A DNA stretch of 64,000 bases, from contig NC_081186.1 of assembly GCF_029867415.1 (NCBI RefSeq), positions 26,787,915-26,851,914 of the forward strand, given 5' to 3'. Positions 10,569 to 22,455 of the stretch are shown here, in pieces (positions within the stretch are counted from its first letter, which is position 1; each line of letters begins with the position of its first letter). Source of the DNA: Vicia villosa (lineage: Eukaryota; Streptophyta; Magnoliopsida; Fabales; Fabaceae). The notes beneath the pieces were generated by a model, which saw nothing but the letters and a program-made list of their open reading frames with translations, ran no database searches and was not told the origin of the DNA. Made by a program: the position numbers and the translations under genes.

Positions 10569-12056
10569 TTGAACTTAATAGAAAGAGAGAAACGGAGAAA
10601 GGACTTAAGGATCTATACCATGGATTACCGAAGAAAGAGAGCTAGGAAATACACCTTCAAGATCCCTAAGGTCGAGGAATTGGAAAAGCTCGGAAAACTG
10701 GTGGTCAACCCCCAGGCTTTCAAGGAGAAGTATGGAAAACTTCTGACTCTTCTTAGCACTAACATTGTGGATGGGATCCTTCCCACATTGGTACAATTTT
10801 ACGATCCAACGTATCACTGTTTTACCTTTCTAGATTATCAACTCATGCCTACGTTAGAGGAGTACTCTCGATTGATTGGAATACCCGTGTACGCGCCAGA
10901 TCCGTCCTCCGGTTTGGAAAAGAATCCTGACGACATTATCATTGCTGCAACTACTCCTTTGAACGTAGTCGACATCAGAACTCATATGGTGACTAGAGGA
11001 GGAATTCAAGGATTACCCTCCAAGTTCTTGTTGGATCAAGCTCGGTACTTCGTCAGCATCCAAGATATGAGCGTATTTGAGGAAATCTTGGCTTTGCTTA
11101 TCTACAGATTGTTTTTGTTTCCTAACATTAACGATTTCGTTGACATCAACGCAATTAAGATCTTCTTGATTGGAAATCCAGTTCCAACCTTGCTTGCGGA
11201 TGCTTATCACTCTGTGCATTCAAGAAACCTGCAGCGAGGAGGATTAATTACATGCTGCGTACCGTTGTTATACGAATGGTTCGTCTCACACCTGCCAAAG
11301 TCTAGCACTTTCTAGAACATGAGGGATGGCCTTTACTGGTCACAGAAAATCATGTCCCTCACTCATACGGACATTAAGTGGTGTAGTCCTGACAACGACG
11401 AAACCAAGATCATATTCAGTTGCGGAAGTTTTCCCAACGTACCCCTTATTGGAACTAAGGGAGGAATCAACTACAATCTAGCTTTAGCCCGTCGTCAATA
11501 CGGCTATCCCATGAAAAATATACCAAGTAATATCCAATTGGAGGGTCTATTCTTCAAGAACATCGACGATCATGGCAACATGCTGAAGAAGGAAATTGTC
11601 CAAGCCTGGCGTCTTGTTCACACAAAAGGAAGAAGATTGTTAGGAAAACATCTTTGCATCTCTTTGGATCCTTACCTTCAATGGGTACGCGTCAGAGCAT
11701 TCAAGCTCAGGATGCCATATCAACATCAAGAACCTATTCCCCTAAGGGAACCAATTTTCCTTTTCTCCACCGATGTTGAAAAACTGCAAGCGGCATTAAA
11801 CAAGGTATGCCAAGAAAGGAATGCTTGGAGGAACAAGTATCGAATCATCAACACGGAAAATGTTGAGATTCAGAACATCCTAAGAAGGAAGGATGAGTTA
11901 CTTGAAGTACTCGATCGACAAGTGACACAATCATCACTTTCTCACCATATCCCTCCTGCTTCCTGGATCATCGATCAACTCACGTCAGAGAATGCTCAGC
12001 TCAAGAAACAGAAGAAAATGTTAGAACGTGAAGTCAGCTCTTCGTCAAAGTTTTAG
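10569..12056 (+). pseudogene. Ogre ORF1 protein, one in-frame stop
   Basis: A frame of about 495 codons is interrupted by a single TAG at 11313-11315; both halves are in the same frame. The N-terminal two thirds resembles the plant mobile-domain/DUF7745-like proteins encoded as ORF1 of Ogre elements (motifs near VQFYDPTYHCFTF and LEEYSRLIGIPV). The C-terminal 90 residues are rich in Glu, Lys, Gln and Leu and look like a coiled coil. The function of ORF1 is unknown. The start at 10569 gives the longest frame; a second ATG at 10620 begins a more basic N-terminus and is an alternative. It lies between the leader and gag, as expected for Ogre. Confidence 0.8.
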
Positions 12057-12347
12057 AGTCCTTTCTCTCAGTTTCTCTGTATTTCCCTTTTTCAAAGTGT
12101 GTAAAAAACAGCGTTTTCGCTTAATTAATAAAAGTTTGATGTTTCATAACGTAATTATGGTGTTTCCTTGAAAAATATTAACTTAATTACACATCATGCA
12201 TCGCTTTAGTCGTACGCACTGACACGAGAATTGTCGCGAATCTAATAGTCACTTTCCTTTCTCCAGAAAGAGAGGAGGAGAAGGAGGTGAACAAAGACTT
12301 TCAAGCTGTCTCATCCATACAACACTCGTTCAAGTCGCAAGAAAAGA
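12057..12347 (+). other. spacer between ORF1 and gag
   Basis: No coding sequence is seen. The start of the spacer is AT-rich. A possible poly(A)-like ttaattaataaaag occurs near 12120. Confidence 0.4.
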
Positions 12348-14723
12348 ATGGAAGACTTTGAACAAGAGAATGGAGAACTCAGAGAAGAGATTAATACTCT
12401 CAAAGATACTATTGAAAGGCTCAATAGTATGGTAGAAGCCCTGGTGGTTGCGCAGAATCGACCAACACCAGAAGAACCGCAAAGGACTGTGGTTTCCGAG
12501 ATTGTTTCTACTCCTATTCCTCGGTATACCATGCCACCCGACCGACCTTGGGGCATGCCGTATAACTTTACTCCAGAAGGGTACATACCTCCAGCTTCTG
12601 AAGTTCCAATGGTCACAATGGATATGCGTCCACCGGAGGGTTACAAACCTCTGGAAATTGAAGTTCCAAGAGCAACGGCAATGGGTTTCACACAACAGAA
12701 TGCTGAGATTCCAAGATCTGCTGTCATGGCTTCTCCACAGCCGATTATGCATACTTTTCCTCCACAGGGTGGACAAGTATATCATCACGCTCCAAGTGAG
12801 GACGCTGGCGTGTATGAAATATTGGACGAGTTCCAGGAACAGTTTCTGCAAATGCAGAAGGAACTCAAGACTCTCCGAGGACAAGATCTATTTGGAAAGA
12901 ATGCTGCAGACCTCTGTCTGGTTCCAAATGTTAAGATTCCTCACAAATTCAAAGTACCAGAGTTCGAGAAGTACAAAGGGAATTCATGCCCACAAAGTCA
13001 CCTAGTGATGTACGCTCGAAGAATGTCAACTCAGACTGATAATCAACAATTGCTCATCCATTATTTTCAAGATAGCCTAACTGGTGCTGCACTCAAATGG
13101 TACATGAACTTGGACAGTTCAGAGATTCGTACTTTTAGAGACCTCGGAGAGGCCTTCGTCAAACAGTATAAGTACAATCTGGATATGGCTCCCGACAGAG
13201 GTCAGCTCCAGGCCATGACTCAAAAAGATTGAGAGAGCTTCAAGGAATACGCTCAGAGATGGCGTGAAGTTGCTGCTCAAATTTGTCCACCACTTGAAGA
13301 GAAAGAAATGACGAAAATCTATCTCAAAACTTTGAGTCCATTTTACTACGGACGAATGGTTGCAAGTGCACCGAGTGACTTTACCGAGATGGTAAACATG
13401 GGTGTACGTTTAGAAGAAGCAGTTCGAGAAGGACGCTTGAACAAAGAACCAGAATCTTCTATTGGTCCTAGGAAGTATGGAAGTTCTTTCCAGAAGAAAA
13501 AGGATCAAGATGTCAGCAATGTCTTGCACAAAATCAGAAAGAGGTTCCAACCTCAGGTTGCTACAGTAACTCCAGTTGTTAACTCAGCGTCATCTTATCA
13601 ACCTCAGGTTTCTCAACCACCATTTCAACAAAGGTCGCAGCAACCTCAGCAGCAGGTTCGACCTCCAAATTACAACAATCGGGTTCCAAGGTATCCTGCC
13701 TTTGATCCCATACCAATGCCATATGCGGATTTGTTTCCAACACTGCTAGTGAAAGGACTCATTCAAACAAAGAGCCCTCCAAATCCTGCAAATGAATCAT
13801 CACATTGGTTCAAGACTGACCAATCTTGTCCCTATCATCAGGGGGCACCAGGTCACAACATTGAAAGATGTCTCAATTTCAAGATCGACGTTCAAAAATT
13901 AGTGAAGAGCGGAATGCTATCCTTCAAAGATACTAATCCTAATGTACAAGCAAATCCTTTGCCGCAGCATAAAGAAGCTTCAGTAAATCTGATAGATCAA
14001 CACCCCAATGTCATTCAAATCTACGACATTCGTCAGATAGGGGAAAATCTTGTCAAAATGCACGCTAGACAAGCCGGATACGGTCATGTACCACCTCACA
14101 ACTACTTCACATGTGAAATTTGTCCAAAGAATAATCAAGGATGTGCTGTAGTTCAAGCTGCATTGCAAGAACAAATGGACTTTGGATGGATTCAACACAT
14201 CCGAGTCAAAACTGAGCACGACATCAACATGGTTCAAGGATGTCCAGGAGAATACAAAATCTACAAAGTTGAAGATCTCGAAGGATCGGTAGTCAGGTTC
14301 CATAAGACTTTAAATGGACTTGCCTACTTTGGAACGGATTTCCATCCTTACAGTAGATGCAGAACCTGTCGAAGAAATTCATGTGGATGTTTGCGCGTTC
14401 GCAACGACATTCAGAAACTGATGGATGAAAATACCATTACAGTTCTTGCCAACAGAGAAGATGACGAAGTCTTTACCGTATCTCCTCAAATCAATCAAGT
14501 TGAACCAGCGCAAGTCAAGTATGACAGCAGGAAGACAACAATTGCTCCATTGGTCATTTACTTACCGGGTCCTGTACCGTATGAGTCTGACAAGGCTATA
14601 CCATACAAGTACAATGCTACATTCATTGAAAATGGTAAGGAAATACCATTACCGTCTGTTGTCAACATTGCTGATGTTAGTCGAGTCACCAGAATTGGAC
14701 GAGTCTTCAACGAAACAACATAA
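12348..14723 (+). pseudogene. Ogre gag, two in-frame stops
   Basis: The frame runs from ATG at 12348 with a TGA at 13230-13232 and a TAA at 14721-14723; the protease frame continues in phase behind it. The first stop lies in the gag core and fits a CGA to TGA change. The N-terminus is a coiled coil (first about 35 residues), followed by a Pro-rich part. The retrotransposon gag core then spans roughly residues 170-350 (motifs YKGNSCPQSHLVMYARRM and FQDSLTGAALKWY). A zinc-knuckle-like CPYHQGAPGHNIERC is encoded near 13830. Two further Cys-rich clusters are encoded near 14110-14150 and 14350-14395. Gag would form the particle shell. It is inactive here unless the stops are bypassed. Confidence 0.85.
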
Positions 14724-14726
14724 AAT

Positions 14727-16555
14727 GTGGAAAAGCCTTCTGAAGAAGCACCACATAGGCGAGACAATCATCCGACCAATGCTGTTCAAGCGAAAGAAAA
14801 TGATGAGATCTTGAAATTAATCCAGAGGAGTGAATACAACATTGTAGACCAGCTACTACATACTCCGTCTAGGATATCTGTTCTCTCCCTACTATTGAGT
14901 TCTGAAGCTCATAGGGAAGCTCTAGAGAAAGTTTTGGAACAAGCTTTCGTAGAACCAAGTGTTATTGTAGGACAATTCAACAGTATCATTGCCAACATCT
15001 TCGCAGGAACTAATCTAAGTTTCTGTGACGAAGATCTTCCTGAAGAAGGAGTGGACCATAACCTTCCACTTCACATCTCAGTTGGCTGCATGAATGATGT
15101 TCTCACAGGAGTCCTAATAGACAATAGATCCTCTCTCAATGTCATGCCTAAATCAACATTGTCAAGATTATCTTTCAAAGATTACCCATTGAGGGACAGT
15201 CACGTCATCGTCAAAGCATTTGATGGATCAAGGAAGTCAGTTTTTGGAGAAGTAGATCTTCCCATAACTAATGGACCTCAGACGTTCAAAATCACTTTCC
15301 AAGTTATGGATATCCCAGCACAATACAGTTGTTTGCTTGGTCGCCCATGGATTCATGAGGCTGGGGCAATTACTTCAACGCTTCATCAAAAACTGAAGTT
15401 CATAAGAAATGACAAATTGGTAACCGTATGTGGAGAACGAGCTTTGATCGTCAGCAACCTGTCATCATTCTCCGACATAGAACCAAAAGAAGTCGCTGGA
15501 ACCAAATTCCAAGCACTTTCCTTGGACAAGGAAAAAGGAAAAGAGAAAGCAGCGTCTATTTCTTCCTACAAAGATGCAATCCAAGTTGTAAAGGATGGCA
15601 CTACCAGTGGTTGGGGGCACATTGATATTCCTACCAACAACAAGAACAGAACAGGAGTTGGATTCTTTCCAACATCATCAAAGGTTATTCCAGGAATTGA
15701 GGTAGTTCTTCCAATTCAAGAGACTTTCCGCAGTGGAGGTTTTCTTCAACCTGTTCAACAAACAGTCAATACCATCGGCATGGAAAACACCGATGAAGAG
15801 GAATGGCTATCCTATCTTAACAAAGCAGGATACATAGCCCTATCAGAGTCTGATTCACCTTGCTGTTATCCAATTAAGGGATCTGAAAGTAAGACTCAAC
15901 CAAGCAGTGACGAAGTTACTAACAGCTTCACCACCAAAAGTCATGGTTCATTAGAAGAGGTTCCTTCTATCCTCAAAGAGACTTGGGACACATTAGGAGA
16001 ACCAAGCGGAAAGTTCGACTACATGGTGAAATACTCCGCTCCTGAAAGTTCAAAAATCTCTCTTGAAGACATTGTTCCGACTGGATGGAACATTGATCAC
16101 GAGTACCTCTCTCAGCCAAAAGAGATATATAACCCTTGCTATTCATCATCAGCATCTGGTGAAGTCATCATTGAGGATTATATCCCCAAGTCACCTTCCG
16201 AGACTACGGATTTAGAGTTCACATATCTAGTCAACGTCATCTTGGGAGAAGAGCAAGACCAAAATACAGAAGAGGGTGATCTCGAAAGTGTCTCCGACAA
16301 CGAGTATCTCCATTCAGAAGATTGGAAGTTTCCTCAGAAGAAAAATCGACATACTCCACTTGGAAATGGGTATGCTCACACCGCTCAGTCTGCTGAAGTA
16401 GAAGAAGATCGTCTGAGTGTTGCAAAGACAGTGGTTGGTAAATCAAGACCTACCACAGGCCAACTTAAGCCTAAGGTGCCAGATTACCTAGTGCACAATG
16501 GGGTTCGCCACTATTGGATAGCTGTTGAAGTTTCGACTGTTGTTCGCACTCCTAA
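14727..16555 (+). pseudogene. Ogre protease region
   Basis: This continues the gag frame to the predicted intron donor. The aspartic protease domain is encoded around 15060-15450, with a flap and a C-terminal LLGRPW motif as in Tat/Ogre proteases. The catalytic motif reads LIDNRSSLNVMP; the family normally has a Gly after D-N/T/S, so the Gly to Arg change (GGA to AGA) should destroy activity. The remaining 370 residues are a low-conservation linker before RT. The frame reaches TAA at 16557-16559 unless the intron is removed. Confidence 0.8.
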
Positions 16556-16888
16556 GTAAGAACTTTCACTGTTACTTTGTCCTCTCACCATAGCCCAGGG
16601 TGAAGAGATGTTTCATAGGGCTTTGCATTTTACTATTTCTTAGGAAAATGTCCCTCTTTACTTCGCCCAAAGCAATAGAGTTTTGTTTTATAGGATCTTT
16701 GTTTCAAGAAGTGACTGTTGATAAATAAAAATGTCATTTTGTTCCTTCGTTTAGTTTTCCCTTTTCTTTTTTCGGAAATTGGTAATCCTAAAAAAAAAAA
16801 ACACCCTTAAAAAACATCGAAATTCCATTAATTGCATAAACCGAGTCTTCCCTTGTTGTCTAAATAAAACTCAATCACACATATGCAG
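16556..16888 (+). other. predicted Ogre intron between protease and RT
   Basis: A strong donor, GTAAGA, starts at 16556 and overlaps the protease stop codon. A CAG acceptor ends at 16888 after a pyrimidine-containing stretch. Removing these 333 bases joins the two frames in phase and skips the stop. Ogre elements are known to have an intron at this position and to be partly spliced. The exact acceptor is inference. Confidence 0.6.
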
Positions 16889-18477
16889 ATTAATCATAAA
16901 ATACCCCGTTGAAACGTGCGACCGTATGACTTCTCCAAGCTTTGGGTTTCCTGTATTCGAGGCAGAGGAAGAAGAAGACGAAGAAATATCAAAGGAAATT
17001 TCACGGTTACTTCAACAAAAGGAAGAGGCTATTCAGCCATACAATGAGCCTCTAGAGATCATTAACCTTGGTTCCGATGGAAACAGAAAAGAGGTTAAGA
17101 TTGGAGCTTCGCTCAGTTCAGAGATCAGAGAGAGTTTGATACAGCTGCTCAGAGAATTCTCAGATGTCTTCGCTTGGTCTTATCAGGATATGCCAGGGTT
17201 GGATACCAGTATAGTGGAGCATCACTTACCATTAAAAGCAGAGTGTCCTCCGGTCAAGCAAAAATTGAGAAGAACTCATCCGGAGATGGCCATGAAAATC
17301 AAAGAGGAAGTTCAAAAGCAAATCAACGCTGGTTTCCTCATCACTTCAGAATACCCTCAGTGGTTAGCTAACATTGTTCCCGCTCCTAAAAAAGACGGAC
17401 AGGTCCGCATGTGCGTCGACTACAGAGATTTGAACAAAGCTAGCCCTAAGGATGACTTTCCGCTACCACATATTGACATGTTGGTTGACAGTACAGCAAA
17501 ATCCAAAGTTTTCTCATTCATGGACGGATTTTCGGGATACAACCAAATCAAAATGGCACCTGAAGACATGGAGAAAACAACTTTCATCACCCCCTGGGGC
17601 ACGTTCTGCTATCGCGTTATGCCTTTTGGACTAAAGAACGCAGGGGCAACTTATCAAAGAGCCATGACTACACTTTTCCACGACATGATGCATAAGGAAG
17701 TGGAAGTCTACGTGGATGACATGATTGCTAAATAAGAGAATGAGGAAGATTATATACAAAATTTGACAAAGTTATTTCAACGCTTACGGGAATTTCAGCT
17801 TCGCCTAAATCCCAACAAGTGTACTTTTGGTGTCTACTCAGGAAAACTCCTTGGTTTCATCATCAACAAACGAGGAATTGAAGTGGATCCAGACAATGTC
17901 AAGGCAATTCAAGAAATGCCTTCACCCAGAACCGAGAAACAAGTTAGAGGATTTCTTGGACGTCTGAATTACATCTCGAGATTCATATATCTCATGACAG
18001 CAACTTGTGCTCCAATTTTCAAACTTCTACGAAAAAATCAGAGTTGCGTCTGGACAAACGATTGTCATAAAGCGTTCGATAGCATTAAGGAATATCTGCT
18101 CGAACCACCCATTTTGTCTCCTCCAATGGAAGGAAGACCTTTGATAATGTATTTAACCGTCTTAGAAGATTCCATGGGTTGTGTCCTTGGACAGCAAGAC
18201 GAGACGAGAAGAAAAGAGCATGCCATCTACTACCTGAGCAAGAAATTCACTGATTGTGAATCCCGTTACTCCATGCTTGAGAAGACGTGTTGTGCTTTGG
18301 CCTGGGCTGCCAAGCGTCTCCGCCAGTACATGATTCGACATACTACTTGTTTGATTTCCCATATGGATCCAATCAAGTACATCTTTGAGAAGCCTGCTTT
18401 AACTGGGAGAATTGCCCATTGGCAGATGCTATTATCATAATATGACATTGAGTATCACGCACAGAAAGCCGTGAAAG
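16889..18477 (+). pseudogene. Ogre reverse transcriptase, two in-frame stops
   Basis: The RT domain contains FPLPHIDMLVD, FSFMDGFSGYNQI, MPFGLKNAGATYQRAM and the catalytic YVDD box (encoded near 17710). The thumb and connection follow, with FLGRLNYISRF. Two nonsense codons lie in the frame: TAA at 17733-17735, shortly after YVDD, and TAA at 18438-18440. They most simply arose from TCA and GAA codons. RT would copy element RNA into DNA from the tRNA primer. With these stops the protein cannot be made whole. Confidence 0.85.
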
Positions 18478-19071
18478 GAAGCATCCTAGCTGAGCACCTG
18501 GCTCACCATCCACTCAATGGTCATGAATCAACCAGTTTTGACTTTCCAGACGAGGACATCATGTACCTCAAGATGAAAGATTGCGACGAGCCACTACCAG
18601 ACGAAGGACCTGAGATAGGATCCCAATGGGGCCTAATATTTGACGGAGCTGTCAATGCTTATGGACGAGGAATTGGGGCACTCATTGTTACACATCAGGG
18701 TACCCATATTCCATTTACCGCCAGATTAACTTTCAAATGCACAAACAATGAGGCCGAATATGAAGCTTGCATCATGGGTCTCGAAGAAGCCGTAGATCTA
18801 AGAATCAAACACTTGGATGTATACGGAGATTCTGCTTTGGTCATCAATCAAATCAAAGGAGAATGGGAAACACGCCAACCTGGGCTAATCCCTTACAAAG
18901 ACTACGCGAGAAGATTGTTACCAGTCATTCCAATGATTTATCCTAATCATGGAAGAGAGTGTGGCTAATGCATCAGCCAATTTATTTTCTTCACGAGGAA
19001 TATGATGAAAATCTACCTGGGCTAATCCCTTACAAAGACTACGCGAGAAGATTGTTACCATTCTTCGACAG
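18478..19071 (+). pseudogene. Ogre RNase H, broken by an inverted duplication
   Basis: The archaeal-type RNase H fold is visible: WGLIFDGAVNAYG (first Asp), NNEAEYEACIMGL (Glu) and YGDSALVINQIKGEW (Asp). From 18924 the reading frame enters a 94-bp inverted copy of sequence from 19072-19165 and stops at 18966-18968. The original frame resumes after 19060, shifted because the inserted block is 137 bp. The last RNase H residues before integrase (DFHHIPREENKLADALA) lie downstream of the break. Confidence 0.85.
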
Positions 19072-19165
19072 GGTAGATTTTCATCATATTCCTCGTGAAG
19101 AAAATAAATTGGCTGATGCATTAGCCACACTCTCTTCCATGATTAGGATAAATCATTGGAATGAC
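18878..19165. repeat. 94-bp perfect inverted repeat with 46-bp direct repeat
   Basis: The arms are 18924-19017 and 19072-19165, read as exact reverse complements by eye. Direct repeats 18878-18923 and 19015-19060 flank the first arm. The net effect is a 137-bp insertion in RNase H and a frame change. An antisense open frame across the region exists only because of the palindrome. Confidence 0.93.
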
Positions 19166-20491
19166 ATTCCTCAGATCGATGTTATGCGCCTGGATAGGCC
19201 CGCTCATGTTTTCACATTAGAAGCAATCATCGACGACAAACCATGGTATTACGACATCAAGAACTTTCTTCAAAGACAAGAGTACCCTCTTGGGGCATCA
19301 AAGAAAGATAGAAAAACTTTGAGAAAGTTAGCTGGCAGATTCTTCCTGAATGAAGATGTTCTGTACAAGAGAAATTTCAACATGGTTCTGCTCAGATGCG
19401 TTGACAAGAAAGGATCAGAAATACTCATGAGAGAAATACATGAAGGTTCCTTTGGTACTCACACCAATGGACACACCATGACAAGGAAAATACTGAGAGC
19501 AGGGTATTATTGGCTGACGATGGAGTCAGATTGCTACCAGTACGCAAAGAGGTGTCACAAATGCTAGATCTACGCCGATAGAATTCACGTGCCACCCTCT
19601 CTTCTCAACATACTCTCTTCCCCGTGGCCTTTCTCCATGTGGGAAATCGACATGATTGGAATGATTGAGCCAAAAGCGTCCAACGGACATCGCTTCATCT
19701 TGGTAGCCATAGACTATTTCACCAAGTGGGTCGAAGCGGCTTCATATGCAAACGTTACAAGACAAGTTGTCGTCAGGTTTATCAAGAATCACATCATCTG
19801 TCGCTACGGCATTCCTAGCAGGATAATCACTGACAATGGGTCAAATTTGAATAACAAAATGATGAAGGAACTTTGTGAAGAGTTCAAGATTGAGCGTCAC
19901 AACTCATCTCCTTACAGACCAAAGATGAATGGAGCTGTAGAAGCAGCTAACAAAAATATCAAGAAAATCATTCAGAAGATGGTCATCACTTACAAGGATT
20001 GGCATGAAATGCTCCCGTTTGCTCTTCATGGTTACCGTACATCTGTGCGAACTTCGACTGGAGCAACTCCTTTCTCCCTTGTATATGGCATGGAGGCAGT
20101 CCTACCCATAGAGGTTGAAATCCCGTCAATAAGAGTCTTGATGGAGGCAAAATTAACAGAAGCCGAGTGGTGTCAAAGCAGATTCAATGAATTGAACTTA
20201 ATCGAAGAAAAGCGCATGACAGCTTTATGCCACGGACAGCTATATCAACAAAGAATGAAGAAAGCTTTCGACAAAAAGGTTCGACCTCGCACGATCAAAG
20301 AAGGCGACCTTGTACTAAAAAAGATTCAATCTTTTCTCACAGATTCGAGAGGGAAATGGACTCCCAATTATGACGGCCCATACGTGGTCAAGAGAGCTTT
20401 CTCGGGAGGAGCCTTAATACTCACGACTATGGATGGAGAAGAATTCACCCGTCCTGTGAACGTCGATGCAATCAAGAAATACTTCGCCTAA
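19072..20491 (+). pseudogene. Ogre integrase, one in-frame stop
   Basis: After the inverted repeat the frame runs to TAA at 20489-20491, with one TAG at 19565-19567 that fits CAG to TAG. The zinc-binding HHCC region is encoded about 19440-19564, ending CHKC. The catalytic core shows Asp in EIDMIG, Asp in IITDNGSN and Glu in NGAVEAANK, an intact DDE set. The C-terminal part has a GPYVV motif and ends in IKKYFA. Integrase would insert element DNA into the genome. The reading is dead because of the stop right after the zinc domain. Confidence 0.85.
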
Positions 20492-21454
20492 ATAAACAAA
20501 AGAACAACTCGCTAAGTTGACAACTCGCAAAGAGCAACTTAGGCAAAAAAGAGCGTCTCGGTGAATCGAAAACCCGAAAGGGCGATTCAGGCAAAAGTTA
20601 GAGACATAAAAAATATAATAATCAATCCCGGTAGACTTAAAACCTGAAAGGGGTAGTTTACGCAAAAGTTAGGGATATATGGCAAGTAACTGTGTTCAGG
20701 ACAAACTTGATCATTCGAAATCCATAGCGGAGTATTCATCATCAGTAGGTCATCTTCTACGAAGCACGCATACAGCGCAATGCAGAATGGAAGGGAAAGA
20801 TAACAGTCGTCACGTTTCATCGTAGCCCTTTTCCCAAAATTACCAATTTCCAACTTTGTAAATACTCCATGGAATCAAGCATTTGGCTGGTTACCATTCC
20901 ATAAATAATAATTTGAGCCTTGTGCCTTTTCTTTGCAATCGAGTCTTTTTTCAGTTTCTTAAAAATGCACTTTTAGTTTAAACAGTCATTTTCTTGAAAC
21001 AAAATCATTTTCGTAAAATAAAATGAATTTACTTGCAAAAAAAAAATAAAGGTGAAATTTCTTTCTAAGGTTTACTTACAATAGGAAGAATGCAGACAGT
21101 TGCTCCAAGAACGGTTGAGACTCCGGGAACCTAGATTTCCCCATGAGATCGCTTTGCGAACATCTCCCGATGACAGATCTTCATTTAAAATCATTTCACT
21201 CACTTCAAACAGCGGGCAACTGATAACCAGATATCCCCAACGGAGTGCATCTCTCAAGAAGAAGACATCTTCTGATCATCATAAGATTCAAGTCGTATCA
21301 TAGGATTTCACATCCGCGACAATTCTATTCACATTCACTTTACATTTTATAATTATCATAATATTCATGCATACATCACATCATAATTGCATAGTCAGCA
21401 TAGTCTAGTTAGGCTTTGATCGTATTAGTACCCAAGTCACTGAGGCATGTACTC

Positions 21455-21935
21455 GAGTTTCCCCTGCGAGTTGTGGAGGAACTTTTTTCTTCAAGACGAC
21501 GGTTCGTACACAAGGATCTCCCCGAGCAGGTCAACAAATGGCAATCTCCTTTAAAGAGATAGTTTGTTCACTTTTGGAGTTCCCTAGCCGAGATTCTCCC
21601 GCAGAGCGACACTCGACGAGATAGTTTGTTTCGCATTTTCCTTCCTCACAGAGTCGTTGAATATCCCCAGCAAGGTCAATGGATGACAGTTTTCATCAGG
21701 AAAATAACTCTGATTCCCCAGCGAAGTTGACAAGCGACAAGTTTTCTCCCAGGAAGATGCTTCAACAAATCCCCAGCGGAGTCAGTAAATGACAATCTTC
21801 TTCAAAAAGATAGTTCAGATTCCTCAGCATAAGTCGATGAACGACGGTTTTCACCTCAGAAAACGATTTGTTTCCACCCCAGCGGATCGACCAAAGATGG
21901 TCCTCCTTCGGAAAACAGTTCATCCGCCTTCAAGC
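21455..21935 (+). repeat. degenerate tandem repeat, about 60-70 bp units
   Basis: About seven diverged units share tccccagcggagtc, then gatgacagtttt-like and cttcaggaagatag-like parts. The units are too diverged to fix one period. Confidence 0.55.
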
Positions 21936-22126
21936 AAAGTCATTAGCCCCTCAAAAGGACAAATGGTCATATGGCATTCATTCAAGAGCTTTGAATTAAA
22001 AGAAAGCATGATGAAGTTTCTTATCAATCATCAAACGACGTCTCTCCAACAAGCGCTGGTGAGAAGTTTGGTGAGGAAACAAACCTTTGGAAATTTTCTC
22101 TTTATCTGAGATATTGTCCAAATATA

Positions 22127-22455
22127 ACTGAGACCAGTTCCGCGATACAGACATCCGGATCGAGGGGAGGTTATCACAACTGAGACCAGTTTCGAGATAT
22201 GGACATCCAAAACGAGGGGAGGTTGTTTATCGTCATTATAACTGAGACCAGTTCCGCGATACAGACATCCAGATCGAGGGGAGGTTATCACAACTGAGAC
22301 CAGTTTCGAGATATGAACATCCGAAACGAGGGGAGGTTGTTTATCGTCATTATAACTGAGACCAGTTCCGCGATACAGACATCCGGATCGAGGGGAGGTT
22401 ATCACAATTGAGACCAGTTTCGAGATATGGACATCCGAAACGAGGGGAGGTTGTT
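22127..22455 (+). repeat. 114-bp higher-order tandem repeat, three copies
   Basis: Each copy joins a 52-bp unit (aactgagaccagttccgcga) and a 62-bp unit (aactgagaccagtttcgaga), both containing cgaggggaggtt. The last copy is cut short after gaggttgttta. The 52-bp and 62-bp units are themselves related, so the array grew in two steps. Confidence 0.88.

Noticed and set aside
18918..19130. Antisense open frame identical at one end to the sense frame starting at 18959
   Set aside because: It is produced by the 94-bp inverted repeat and is not a gene.
22031..22405. Minus-strand open frame of 124 codons with repeated sequence
   Set aside because: It is a translation of the 114-bp tandem repeat, whose period is a multiple of three, so an open frame is expected.
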